Below, piece by piece: positions 8,754-16,328 of a stretch of DNA of 21,273 bases. Source of the stretch: Chitinophaga pinensis (GTDB lineage: Bacteria; Bacteroidota; Bacteroidia; Flavobacteriales; Flavobacteriaceae); NCBI GenBank assembly GCA_943324925.2, contig CALPNL020000008.1:1-21273 (forward strand), given 5' to 3'. The notes beneath the pieces were generated by a model. It saw only the letters and a program-made list of their open reading frames with translations, was not told the DNA's origin and ran no database searches. The translations under genes and the position numbers were made by a program. Position 1 is the first letter of the stretch; each line of letters begins with the position of its first letter.

Positions 8754-11700
8754 CTAGAAATAAGCTCTAAGCTGAACGCTTCCTGTATGGATCGCATTAC
8801 TATTTTCACTTTTTCTACCTTGGTAATTTAAATTAATATCTAAATAATCGGTGAGGTTTTTTTGAATTAACAACCGCCAAGTACTATTAGAACCCGGTTG
8901 TAACCCCTCCAAAATTTCATAGGCAACAGGCGTTAAACTACTGCCCATAAAGCTGTTTTTATAAATAGAAAACTCCCCATTTAGGGTTAGTTTTTTATCT
9001 GAAGAATAGATAAAAGAAGTCCCAAATCGGCTTTGAGCCAATGTTTCTAAAGAGCCGATCTTGTTTCTCTTGCTCTGATATTCGTAAAATAAATCCCAAC
9101 TCGCATTTTTAGAGATTAAATAGGAAATTTTAGGGCCTAGCTGATATCCTTTTAAAAGATAGTTTCTTGCGGAATAATTTTCTGATGTCATCTCTGAATT
9201 TATCGTTTTCGAACCAAAATTTAAAAGCCAATTTTTATCATATAAATGAGCGTATTGCAATTGATGCGAATGATTTGAATTTTCTTGAGAACCAACCGAC
9301 AGTAAGTTTTTAATTCTACCCATCAGAAATGTATAGGTTGTAGAATGCTTTTGTTTGCCTCGATTAAAGAATAAACTGTTTCTAAAACTTGAATTTAAAC
9401 CTAATAAATGGGTGTCATTAGAGCTAAACGGATTAAAATCGAAATCATCTCCCAAGCGTTTTATTTTGCGCTCCCCAACAAATGCAGTTTGATTGTAGAA
9501 ATAAGATAAAAAGCGTTTAAATCCTTTTTCATTTTGCCATTGACTCATATTTAATGTCACCGATTGCGAGAATTTATTCTGATGTGTTTTCAGGTAAACT
9601 TGATTGGGCAAAAAGATTCTAATGTATTTTGCTTGGTCTATAAATACCGCTACTTGAAACTCCTCCAAGTCTTGAATTCCGTTATTGTTATAATCATTCC
9701 AGGAGTACATCCCGCGCCCCGGCTCAACCTCAAGGTAGGTAAATTCTTGTTGGGCAATAGCTCCAGAGTTAGTTTCATAAGCCGTTGTAAGTTGAATTAA
9801 TTGATTAAAAAACCGATCATTATATAACACTCTAGAATTTAATGAAGGTTCTTCGGTTCTAGATAAATCGGTAAATTTTAAATTTCTATAATTAACAAAC
9901 ACCGATAAATCTCGGCTATCTGTATTAATTAATTTTGATTTTAAATAATAGGACTGAGAACTATTTACCCTTTTAATAATCCCGCTTTGAATACTATCAT
10001 TGGTTCTATTTAAATAACCCAATTCTACAAATACTTTCGTACTGTCTCCGCGACCTATAAAACCTCCAAATTCAGTAAATTTTTGACTCAAGGCAGAATA
10101 CAAATTTGTTGACTTTAATTTCTCTTGGTTGTCTTCCAATCGTAAGGTGGCGCCGGCCCAATTTTTTTTAAAATGGTACTTTACTTGAGTTTGATTTCTG
10201 ATAAAAACTGATGAGGAATAATCGCTGGCACTTTTTAAGAAACTACCTTTATTTTGAATGTTCCAATTTTTCAGATTTATATTTCCATTGACTACTTGAC
10301 GAGTCCCAGAAAAGCGATCTTTAAAACCTAAATTTTCAAATTGATAGGTAATATCTCCTTTTTCAGGAAGGTGAAAATGCAATCCTGAAACGAGAAAACT
10401 TTGCGTTCCCATAGGATTATTTAAATTCCAATCTCGGTCAAATTCAATGGTAAACAACCGTTCAATTGTTTTAAATTGCTTTTGAATTAATTGGTAATTG
10501 GTAAAAAAATCTACGTTCCATTTTTTAGAAAATAGTCTTTGTTTAAAATTAATTTTTGCAGCAACTCCATGATTGTCAGAATCATCGATCGAAGAAAATA
10601 AGTTATTATCATTATTACTTATTCCAATTTCAAAATCAACATTGGTTTTTTCAGAAGGGTTGAACTTGCCTAATACAGTTGCAATTTGGATTTCTGTTGG
10701 AGCAATTAACCGAACTATAGGTTCGTAATTTCCTTGAGGGATCCCATTTATTGGCGCGATATACTGGTATATTTTTCCGACTGCCGCAGCGCTTGATAAA
10801 ATATAATTTCCTAAATTATTACCAACAAGTGAAAATTTCACATTGTACAATTCATCAGTTGCAATATTAGAATAGACAAAAATTGAGATTCCATTAATAA
10901 TGGTTTTTTTATAGAGAATTTTATTTTCAGAATAAGTATCCAAGTAGGCTGAAGGCGCCGACATTAAATCTGGATTGTCACCAGCATTTACTAATGTTTG
11001 GACTTGCTCAGCAGATAAATTTTGTTGTAAAGGCTGGTTTTTCATATCATTTTCAGAATATAAATACCCTCCAATACTCCATTTTTCGTGCTCTTGCGTA
11101 GCTCCGGCATAAGTGATAAAACGGGTATAATTTCTTTCAGAATATTGGTATTCTATGGAAATTCGCATTTCCGAAGTGATAGGAAAAATAGAGGTAAATT
11201 TGATTTCACCCGCATTATAATCGATAATATAATCGTTATTTTCTCCTCGCGTTAGGAGAATTCCATTCACATAAACACGTTCAGAACCGGAGATAATCAA
11301 CACATATAACTCGTCATTTGCTCCCCGTAATTTATACGGTCCTTGATTTCCTTCTTGACCTATAAAGGTGCTTTTCGAATATTTTCCCCTTACCAAAGCT
11401 GCCGATGCAAAGACAGTGGTTTTTGAATTGGTGTTTCCAAATTCAAACCGGGAAGACAATCCTTGAACCTTTTTATTGAAATTTAAAAACTTCGAATTTC
11501 GATTCTCTAAAAATAAATCCCCTGCTCTTATACTCCATTTATCCGAACTTAATTCGATAAATATTTGGTCAAATTCATCTAATTTTTGAGAGTATCCTGC
11601 TTCCTGCAACGGGATGTTATTGTCCTGGATGGAAGCCCTTAACGTCACTTTATCGGAAATTTTTCCTGAAATCTGAAGATCTAAAGCCGAATTTAAAACG

Positions 11701-12164
11701 GAGTTTTGATTATTTCCAATAGTGATTCCTCGAGTTAAACTCCCAGAAGTTGTTAATCCGTCAAAAGGGATATATTTTTTTGTAGCGGCAAAATTCACTT
11801 GGTATAAATCTCCTAAAGAGGCATCGTTACTTACTACTCGGCGTTTATCGTAAATGCTATATTCTTTAGTTAAGAAATCAGGAAATTTTAAAAACCGCAC
11901 TGTTAAAGTGTCATTATAATTGGTGAAATTAGGTTTAAATGTGAGTAGGCTTTTTTTGAAATCGACTTTATAATAGGAAGTGTCAATGGGTTTTCCCTTG
12001 TCATTTTCTAATTTAAAAAAACTAGAATTTAAACTTACGCTGTCCAGCTGGATCCCATTTTTTGAAGCTACTATTTTTTTGGTTTTATAGTGCGTTGAAA
12101 ACTCTTGCGCCCGGAGCCCTGAGAATGAAATTAATAATAGCAAGTAAAATAACTTTTTCAACAT
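8754..12164 (-). CDS. Large outer-membrane beta-barrel protein of unknown function (1136 aa)
   Basis: Signal peptide MLKKLFYLLLLISFSGLRA, cleavage before QE. Residues about 20-110 form a beta-rich N-terminal region, residues 140-260 resemble barrel strands (GSLTRGITIGNNQNSVLNSA, DKVTLRASIQDNN), and residues 275-348 carry a signature seen in very large Bacteroidetes outer-membrane proteins: GPYKLRGAND, SGSERVYVNG, LLTRGENNDYIIDY, GEIKFT, and IEYQYSERNY. A calcium-loop-like motif, YNNNGIQDLEEF, lies near residue 825. From about 360 onward the sequence is alternating amphipathic strands, and the protein ends in Phe (QLRAYF), the usual last residue of a BAM-inserted barrel. There is no TonB box, plug domain or catalytic motif that I recognise. 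It is transcribed alone from a promoter at about 12187-12218 and converges on the adhesin gene. An OM barrel is likely; no substrate can be named. Confidence 0.8.
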   Translation of the reverse strand: MLKKLFYLLLLISFSGLRAQEFSTHYKTKKIVASKNGIQLDSVSLNSSFFKLENDKGKPIDTSYYKVDFKKSLLTFKPNFTNYNDTLTVRFLKFPDFLTKEYSIYDKRRVVSNDASLGDLYQVNFAATKKYIPFDGLTTSGSLTRGITIGNNQNSVLNSALDLQISGKISDKVTLRASIQDNNIPLQEAGYSQKLDEFDQIFIELSSDKWSIRAGDLFLENRNSKFLNFNKKVQGLSSRFEFGNTNSKTTVFASAALVRGKYSKSTFIGQEGNQGPYKLRGANDELYVLIISGSERVYVNGILLTRGENNDYIIDYNAGEIKFTSIFPITSEMRISIEYQYSERNYTRFITYAGATQEHEKWSIGGYLYSENDMKNQPLQQNLSAEQVQTLVNAGDNPDLMSAPSAYLDTYSENKILYKKTIINGISIFVYSNIATDELYNVKFSLVGNNLGNYILSSAAAVGKIYQYIAPINGIPQGNYEPIVRLIAPTEIQIATVLGKFNPSEKTNVDFEIGISNNDNNLFSSIDDSDNHGVAAKINFKQRLFSKKWNVDFFTNYQLIQKQFKTIERLFTIEFDRDWNLNNPMGTQSFLVSGLHFHLPEKGDITYQFENLGFKDRFSGTRQVVNGNINLKNWNIQNKGSFLKSASDYSSSVFIRNQTQVKYHFKKNWAGATLRLEDNQEKLKSTNLYSALSQKFTEFGGFIGRGDSTKVFVELGYLNRTNDSIQSGIIKRVNSSQSYYLKSKLINTDSRDLSVFVNYRNLKFTDLSRTEEPSLNSRVLYNDRFFNQLIQLTTAYETNSGAIAQQEFTYLEVEPGRGMYSWNDYNNNGIQDLEEFQVAVFIDQAKYIRIFLPNQVYLKTHQNKFSQSVTLNMSQWQNEKGFKRFLSYFYNQTAFVGERKIKRLGDDFDFNPFSSNDTHLLGLNSSFRNSLFFNRGKQKHSTTYTFLMGRIKNLLSVGSQENSNHSHQLQYAHLYDKNWLLNFGSKTINSEMTSENYSARNYLLKGYQLGPKISYLISKNASWDLFYEYQSKRNKIGSLETLAQSRFGTSFIYSSDKKLTLNGEFSIYKNSFMGSSLTPVAYEILEGLQPGSNSTWRLLIQKNLTDYLDINLNYQGRKSENSNAIHTGSVQLRAYF

Positions 12165-12186
12165 AACAAGGATAACGCACAGACAT

Positions 12187-12218
12187 CAAAAGTAGTGTGT
12201 TTTGTTTGAAAAAGCCAA
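12187..12218 (-). promoter_or_regulatory. Bacteroidetes-type promoter of the large outer-membrane protein gene
   Basis: On the minus strand the -7 element TACTTTTG (12187-12194) matches TAnnTTTG exactly, and a -33 TTG (12216-12218) lies 21 bp upstream. The predicted transcription start is near 12183, giving a leader of about 19 nt before the ATG at 12164. The site lies in the 85-bp gap after the aspartate kinase gene. Confidence 0.65.
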
Positions 12219-12249
12219 GAATTGAATTTTCAATAACCTAAAGGTCTTT

Positions 12250-13509
12250 TTAATTTTCTTCTTTGGTGATAATTTGCATGGTTTCGCGACTCACTTGTTT
12301 CAACAAAACAATTTTATTTTTTTCGACAATTTGGGCTGCCTTATCATCAAAATGGCGAATGGTAAATAGAGAAACATTCTCGTTATAGGAGATTTTAAAC
12401 TTCTTTGAAAGTATCGATTTTAGCGAATTAAAATTCCCGAATTTATCATCAATACATACCGAAAAACTAATTGCAGAATTTTGAATCAAACTCACTTTCA
12501 TTTTATATTGATGTAAAAGCGCAAATATTTCACTTATATTTTCCTCCATAATAAATGAAAAATCAATTGAGGATAGAGAAAGTAACAATTGGTTTTTCTT
12601 TAAAATAAAACAAGGCAAATGCGGGTCTAAATCAGCCCCTTTAGATACGCTTGTCCCCGGTAAAGTAGGGTTAATAAAAGACTTTACAAATAATGGAATT
12701 TCCTTTTTTTGAAGTGGCTGTAGCGTTTTTGGATGAATTACTGTCGCGCCATAAAACGCCAATTCGATTGCCTCGCGATAAGAAATTTGATTCAATAGCC
12801 TTGCGTTTTCAAAATAACGCGGATCGGCATTCATCACCCCTGGAACGTCTTTCCAAATCGTTACACTTTCGGCATTTAAGCAATAAGCAAAAATTGCAGC
12901 AGTATAATCGGAGCCCTCGCGACCCAAAGTGGTGGTGAAATTATTTTCGTCTGAACCTAAGAACCCTTGAGTTACATTTAGAATTTTTTTCTTGACGTTT
13001 TTTGAAATTAACTTTTGAGTGGTCTCCCAATCAACATTCGCATCTCGGTAATTATTGTCAGTTTTAATTAAATTTCTAACATCTATCCACTGGGTTTTTA
13101 TTCCCATAAAACCCATATAATGACTTACAATTGTTGTAGAGATTAATTCTCCAAAACTTACAATTTGGTCATAAACAAAATTATAATTTGGGGATTTATT
13201 CTGATTTATAAAATGATCTAATTCTGAAAACAGGGAATTTACGTCTTTAAAAACCGCATTTTTATCGTCTTCAAAAAGATCTAAAAGTATTTGATTGTGG
13301 TATTTTTTTACTTCTTGAATGGAAGATTGTAATTCCGGAGATTTTTCAAAATAGTTTTTAATAACTACCTCAAGCGCATTTGTAGTTTTTCCCATTGCGG
13401 AAATTACGAGTAAAACGTCTTCATATCCAACGGTTTGCAAAACGCTATGTACGTTTCTAATTCCTTCAGCATCTTTTACTGACGCTCCTCCAAATTTAAA
13501 TATTCTCAT
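12250..13509 (-). CDS. Monofunctional aspartate kinase (419 aa)
   Basis: Catalyses ATP-dependent phosphorylation of L-aspartate, the first step towards lysine/diaminopimelate, threonine and methionine, in the cytoplasm. Visible motifs: the N-terminal KFGGASVKD at residues 5-13, the aspartokinase-family LGREGSDYTAA (195-205; the usual form is GRGGSD, so one Gly is Glu here), IWKDVPGVMNADPR (219-231) and AFYGATVIHPKTLQP (251-265). Residues about 305-419 form the C-terminal regulatory region expected to fold as ACT domains. There is no homoserine dehydrogenase domain, so this is not a ThrA-type fusion. The gene begins 12 bp after the GNAT gene and is probably cotranscribed with it from the promoter near 14082-14110. 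Feedback sensitivity cannot be read from the sequence. Confidence 0.95.
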   Translation of the reverse strand: MRIFKFGGASVKDAEGIRNVHSVLQTVGYEDVLLVISAMGKTTNALEVVIKNYFEKSPELQSSIQEVKKYHNQILLDLFEDDKNAVFKDVNSLFSELDHFINQNKSPNYNFVYDQIVSFGELISTTIVSHYMGFMGIKTQWIDVRNLIKTDNNYRDANVDWETTQKLISKNVKKKILNVTQGFLGSDENNFTTTLGREGSDYTAAIFAYCLNAESVTIWKDVPGVMNADPRYFENARLLNQISYREAIELAFYGATVIHPKTLQPLQKKEIPLFVKSFINPTLPGTSVSKGADLDPHLPCFILKKNQLLLSLSSIDFSFIMEENISEIFALLHQYKMKVSLIQNSAISFSVCIDDKFGNFNSLKSILSKKFKISYNENVSLFTIRHFDDKAAQIVEKNKIVLLKQVSRETMQIITKEEN

Positions 13510-13521
13510 TTTTTAAGATAA

Positions 13522-14001
13522 TTATATTTTATTTTTTTCTAAAAAAGTGTCAATTCCATTTTCGTCCATTTGGGCAACAAGCCAATCTTTAAAAACCTTA
13601 GCTCCTGATCTTTCATAAAATTCAATTGCTGGGGAGTTCCAATCCAATACATTCCACTCAATTCTTCGAACGCCATCAAATTTGCCTTGAGCGATAACTT
13701 CTGAATACAGTTTAAATCCCAAACCCAAACCTCTTTTATCTTCTTTAACAATTAAATCTTCAATGTGAATTGTTTTGCCTTTCCAGGTGGAATATCGATA
13801 ATAATACAAAACCATTCCCACAACTTCATCATTATCTTCAGCAACAAATGTTTGAAATAAAGGTTTTTCTCCAAACCCATCGCGCTCTAAATCAGCAATG
13901 GTTAAAACAACTGCATCTGGTTCTTTCTCAAAAGCCGCAAGTTCTTTTATAAGGCCTGAAACTGCGGGCATGTCTTCTATTTTTCCTTTTCTAATGTACA
14001 T
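13522..14001 (-). CDS. GNAT family N-acetyltransferase, SSAT/thialysine acetyltransferase-like (159 aa)
   Basis: A complete GNAT fold: KGKIEDMPAVSGLIKELAAF (residues 5-24) is the N-terminal helix region, YYYRYSTWKGKTIHIEDLIV (66-85) covers beta4 and the edge of the active site, RGLGLG (90-95) is the acetyl-CoA pyrophosphate loop, and NVLDWNSPAIEFYERSGA (117-134) is the C-terminal motif. The ELAAFEK, YYYRYSTWKGK, EDL and VLDWN-PAI-FY signatures are those of the spermidine/spermine N1-acetyltransferase and thialysine acetyltransferase group. The substrate is probably a primary amine such as a polyamine or a lysine analogue, but the sequence alone cannot decide. It is followed 12 bp later by aspartate kinase, the entry point of lysine synthesis. 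Full length for the family. Confidence 0.9.
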   Translation of the reverse strand: MYIRKGKIEDMPAVSGLIKELAAFEKEPDAVVLTIADLERDGFGEKPLFQTFVAEDNDEVVGMVLYYYRYSTWKGKTIHIEDLIVKEDKRGLGLGFKLYSEVIAQGKFDGVRRIEWNVLDWNSPAIEFYERSGAKVFKDWLVAQMDENGIDTFLEKNKI

Positions 14002-14081
14002 TATACGATTATTTGGTATAGAATTCTTAATTTGAAACTTGTAAAAAAACAGATTTAAAATTTAAAACACCTATTATTCAG

Positions 14082-14110
14082 CAAATATACAAATCTGACA
14101 AACTATCCAA
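14082..14110 (-). promoter_or_regulatory. Bacteroidetes-type promoter for the GNAT-aspartate kinase unit
   Basis: On the minus strand the -7 element TATATTTG (14082-14089) matches TAnnTTTG exactly, with TTG (14108-14110) 18 bp upstream. The start point would be near 14078, leaving a leader of about 77 nt before the GNAT start codon, which is long for this genome's other promoters; a second, closer promoter is possible. Confidence 0.55.
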
Positions 14111-14140
14111 TAAAAATAGATGCATTATCACAAAAATAAC

Positions 14141-14148
14141 GATATTTG
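14141..14148 (+). promoter_or_regulatory. Probable -7 element of the fbp promoter
   Basis: GATATTTG is one base away from TAnnTTTG and ends 27 bp before the chosen fbp start at 14176. No clear TTG -33 element is seen upstream. The element overlaps the in-frame ATG at 14146, which argues against that codon as the translation start. Confidence 0.4.
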
Positions 14149-14175
14149 TGGAAAATTAACTACAACGTTATAGTA

Positions 14176-15195
14176 ATGGAACAACGCAATAGAACACTGG
14201 GAGAATTTATCATTGAAAACCAAAATTCATTTCAATATTCATCTGGTGAATTATCAAGAATTATTAATTCTATCCGATTAGCGGCTAAAGTGGTTAATTA
14301 TAAAGTAAACAAAGCCGGATTAGTAGATATTATTGGTGCAGCAGGCGAGCAAAATGTTCAGGGTGAAGATCAACAAAAACTTGATGTTTATGCCAATGAA
14401 ATTTTCATACAAACCCTTATTAACCGGGAGATCGTATGCGGAATTGCTTCTGAAGAAAATGACGAATTTATTACCGTTGCAGGAAACGACAATTGTCATA
14501 ACAATAAATATGTAGTACTTATGGATCCCCTTGACGGTTCTTCAAATATAGATGTAAACGTATCTTTAGGAACTATTTTTTCTGTTTATCGTAGAGTTTC
14601 ACCCGTGGGGACACCGGTTACTATAGAGGATTTTTTACAACCTGGAATTAACCAAGTTGCCGCTGGCTATGTAATTTATGGCACTTCAACCATGTTAGTT
14701 TATACTACTGGAGATGGAGTAAACGGTTTTACATTGAACCCCGCAATTGGAACTTTTTATCTTTCGCACCCTAATATGAAATTTGCTGAAGACGGCAATA
14801 TTTATTCTATCAATGAAGGAAATTATATCCATTTTCCGCAAGGAGTAAAAGATTATATTAAATATTGCCAAACGGAAGAAGGAGATAGACCTTATACCTC
14901 AAGATACATAGGAAGTTTGGTTTCTGATTTTCATAGAAATATGATCAAAGGCGGAATTTACATTTATCCTACTAGCTCGAAATCTCCAAAAGGTAAATTA
15001 CGATTGTTATACGAATGTAATCCAATGGCTTTTATTGCTGAACAAGCCGGCGGAAAAGCGTCAGACGGCTTTACTAGAATTATGGGAATTCAACCTAAAG
15101 AATTACATGAAAGAGCGCCTTTTTTCTGTGGAAGTAGCAACATGGTAAATAAAGCCGAAGAATTTATGCGACTTGCAAAATTGAGCAAGTACTAA
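14176..15195 (+). CDS. fbp: Class I fructose-1,6-bisphosphatase (339 aa)
   Basis: Hydrolyses fructose-1,6-bisphosphate to fructose-6-phosphate and phosphate, the irreversible step of gluconeogenesis, with Mg2+ in the cytoplasm. The start at 14176 gives MEQRNRTLGEFI, matching the family's N-terminus; an ATG at 14146 would add ten residues and sits inside the promoter. Metal-binding residues are visible: E93 and E94 in ASEEND, and D117 and D120 in MDPLDGSSNID. Substrate-binding segments are GNIYSINEGN, SRYIGSLVSDFHRN and KGKLRLLYECNPMAFIAEQA followed by GGKASDGFTR. Length is normal for the class I family. It is divergent from the GNAT gene and appears monocistronic, since the next gene has its own promoter. 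Confidence 0.97.
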   Translation: MEQRNRTLGEFIIENQNSFQYSSGELSRIINSIRLAAKVVNYKVNKAGLVDIIGAAGEQNVQGEDQQKLDVYANEIFIQTLINREIVCGIASEENDEFITVAGNDNCHNNKYVVLMDPLDGSSNIDVNVSLGTIFSVYRRVSPVGTPVTIEDFLQPGINQVAAGYVIYGTSTMLVYTTGDGVNGFTLNPAIGTFYLSHPNMKFAEDGNIYSINEGNYIHFPQGVKDYIKYCQTEEGDRPYTSRYIGSLVSDFHRNMIKGGIYIYPTSSKSPKGKLRLLYECNPMAFIAEQAGGKASDGFTRIMGIQPKELHERAPFFCGSSNMVNKAEEFMRLAKLSKY

Positions 15196-15264
15196 TTTAG
15201 TAATTGCATCGCCTTTTTGTTTGCCTAAACCATTAACCGGTCCTATTATTTTCAAAATAATTCG

Positions 15265-15272
15265 TAAGTTTG
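15265..15272 (+). promoter_or_regulatory. -7 element of the hupE-dCMP deaminase-S41 peptidase promoter
   Basis: TAAGTTTG matches TAnnTTTG exactly. The predicted start near 15276 leaves about 26 nt before the ATG at 15302. No convincing TTG -33 element is present at 17-23 bp; a T-rich stretch (ATTATTTTC) lies there instead. Confidence 0.5.
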
Positions 15273-15301
15273 ACATTCATTAAATCTCTAAAACATTACC
15301 T

Positions 15302-15895
15302 ATGTCGGATTTTTGGATATATTTCGAAGTTGGAATGCGTCATGTATTAAACCTATTTTCCTACGATCACGTGTTGTTTTTAATTGCGTTGAGCGTTCCA
15401 TATGTATTTAAAGATTGGAAAAAAATACTTTTATTAGTCTCCCTTTTCACTGTTGGACATACACTTGCATTGCTGCTTTCTGTATATGGAATTATAGTCG
15501 TAAAAGTTAATTTGATTGAATTTCTAATCCCTATTACCATATTAATTACCGCTTTATTTCACCTATTTACCGCTGGAAAATCGGCTAAAAATGAAAGCAT
15601 AAGTGCTATAGGATTAATTACTTTATTTTTTGGAATTATTCATGGTTTAGGATTTGCAACCTATTTTAAATCAATTATTGGAGAAACTTCTGATTCGAAA
15701 TTATTTCCACTATTAGAATTTGCTACCGGAATTGAAGCGGCCCAAATAATTGTTGTTTTAATAGCATTAATTGCGGCATATTGTGTCCAAACACTCTTTA
15801 GATTTTCAAAAAGAGATTGGGCTTTAGTGATGTCTTCATTTGTAATTGGGGTGGTTTTGCCAATGATAATTGAAAGTAAAATTTGGATCAGATAA
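15302..15895 (+). CDS. HupE/UreJ family integral membrane protein (197 aa)
   Basis: Inner-membrane protein with about six hydrophobic helices (roughly residues 20-33, 41-65, 70-90, 101-119, 140-163 and 174-190). Family motifs include GMRHVLNLFSYDHVLFLIAL (11-30), FTVGHTLAL (49-57) and FGIIHGLGFATYF (110-122). Conserved membrane histidines H14, H23, H53 and H114 could coordinate a metal; HupE and UreJ homologues are thought to handle nickel, but no hydrogenase or urease gene is visible here, so the metal is uncertain. It is the first gene of a compact three-gene unit; its stop is separated by one base from the dCMP deaminase start. Confidence 0.88.
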   Translation: MSDFWIYFEVGMRHVLNLFSYDHVLFLIALSVPYVFKDWKKILLLVSLFTVGHTLALLLSVYGIIVVKVNLIEFLIPITILITALFHLFTAGKSAKNESISAIGLITLFFGIIHGLGFATYFKSIIGETSDSKLFPLLEFATGIEAAQIIVVLIALIAAYCVQTLFRFSKRDWALVMSSFVIGVVLPMIIESKIWIR

Positions 15896-15896
15896 A

Positions 15897-16328
15897 ATGG
15901 AAAAAACAAAGTTAAATAAATACGATAAAGCCTACCTTCGAATTGCCTCTGAATGGGGCCAGCTTTCCTATTGCAAACGCCGTCAAGTGGGAGCAATAAT
16001 TGTTCGCGATAAAATGATCATTTCTGATGGATACAACGGAACACCCTCAGGATTTGAAAATTGTTGTGAAGATGAAGAGGGATTAACCCAATGGTTTGTG
16101 CTCCATGCTGAAGCAAATGCTATTTTAAAAGTAGCGCGTTCAACACAAACTTGTGATGGAGCAACGCTTTATGTGACGCTTTCACCATGTAAAGAATGCA
16201 GCAAACTAATTCACCAATCAGGGATTAAAAGAGTCGTTTATCAAAATGGATATCGCGATGATTCGGGACTTCAATTTTTGGTAAAAGCCGGAATCGAAGT
16301 AGAACAAATCTCGGATTTAGATTCATAA
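15897..16328 (+). CDS. Deoxycytidylate (dCMP) deaminase family protein (143 aa)
   Basis: Converts dCMP to dUMP, supplying the substrate of thymidylate synthase. The zinc site of the cytidine/deoxycytidylate deaminase fold is complete: H70-A71-E72 (E72 the proton shuttle) and P97-C98-x-x-C101. The dCMP-specific segment GYNGTPSGFENCCE (45-58) is present, with DGYNGTP the usual nucleotide-binding loop. The start at 15897 is one base after the stop of the preceding gene; an in-frame ATG at 15870 lies inside that gene and is disfavoured. The next gene's ATG follows the stop codon immediately, indicating translational coupling. Similar to ComEB-type deaminases; family assignment is firm, strict dCMP specificity is inferred. 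Confidence 0.94.
   Translation: MEKTKLNKYDKAYLRIASEWGQLSYCKRRQVGAIIVRDKMIISDGYNGTPSGFENCCEDEEGLTQWFVLHAEANAILKVARSTQTCDGATLYVTLSPCKECSKLIHQSGIKRVVYQNGYRDDSGLQFLVKAGIEVEQISDLDS

Noticed and set aside
15196..15264. Possible terminator or small RNA after fbp
   Set aside because: No convincing stem-loop or conserved element is visible; only a short ACCGGT palindrome.
15661..15996. 111-residue open frame on the minus strand
   Set aside because: Antisense to the HupE-like and dCMP deaminase genes, which have clear family motifs.
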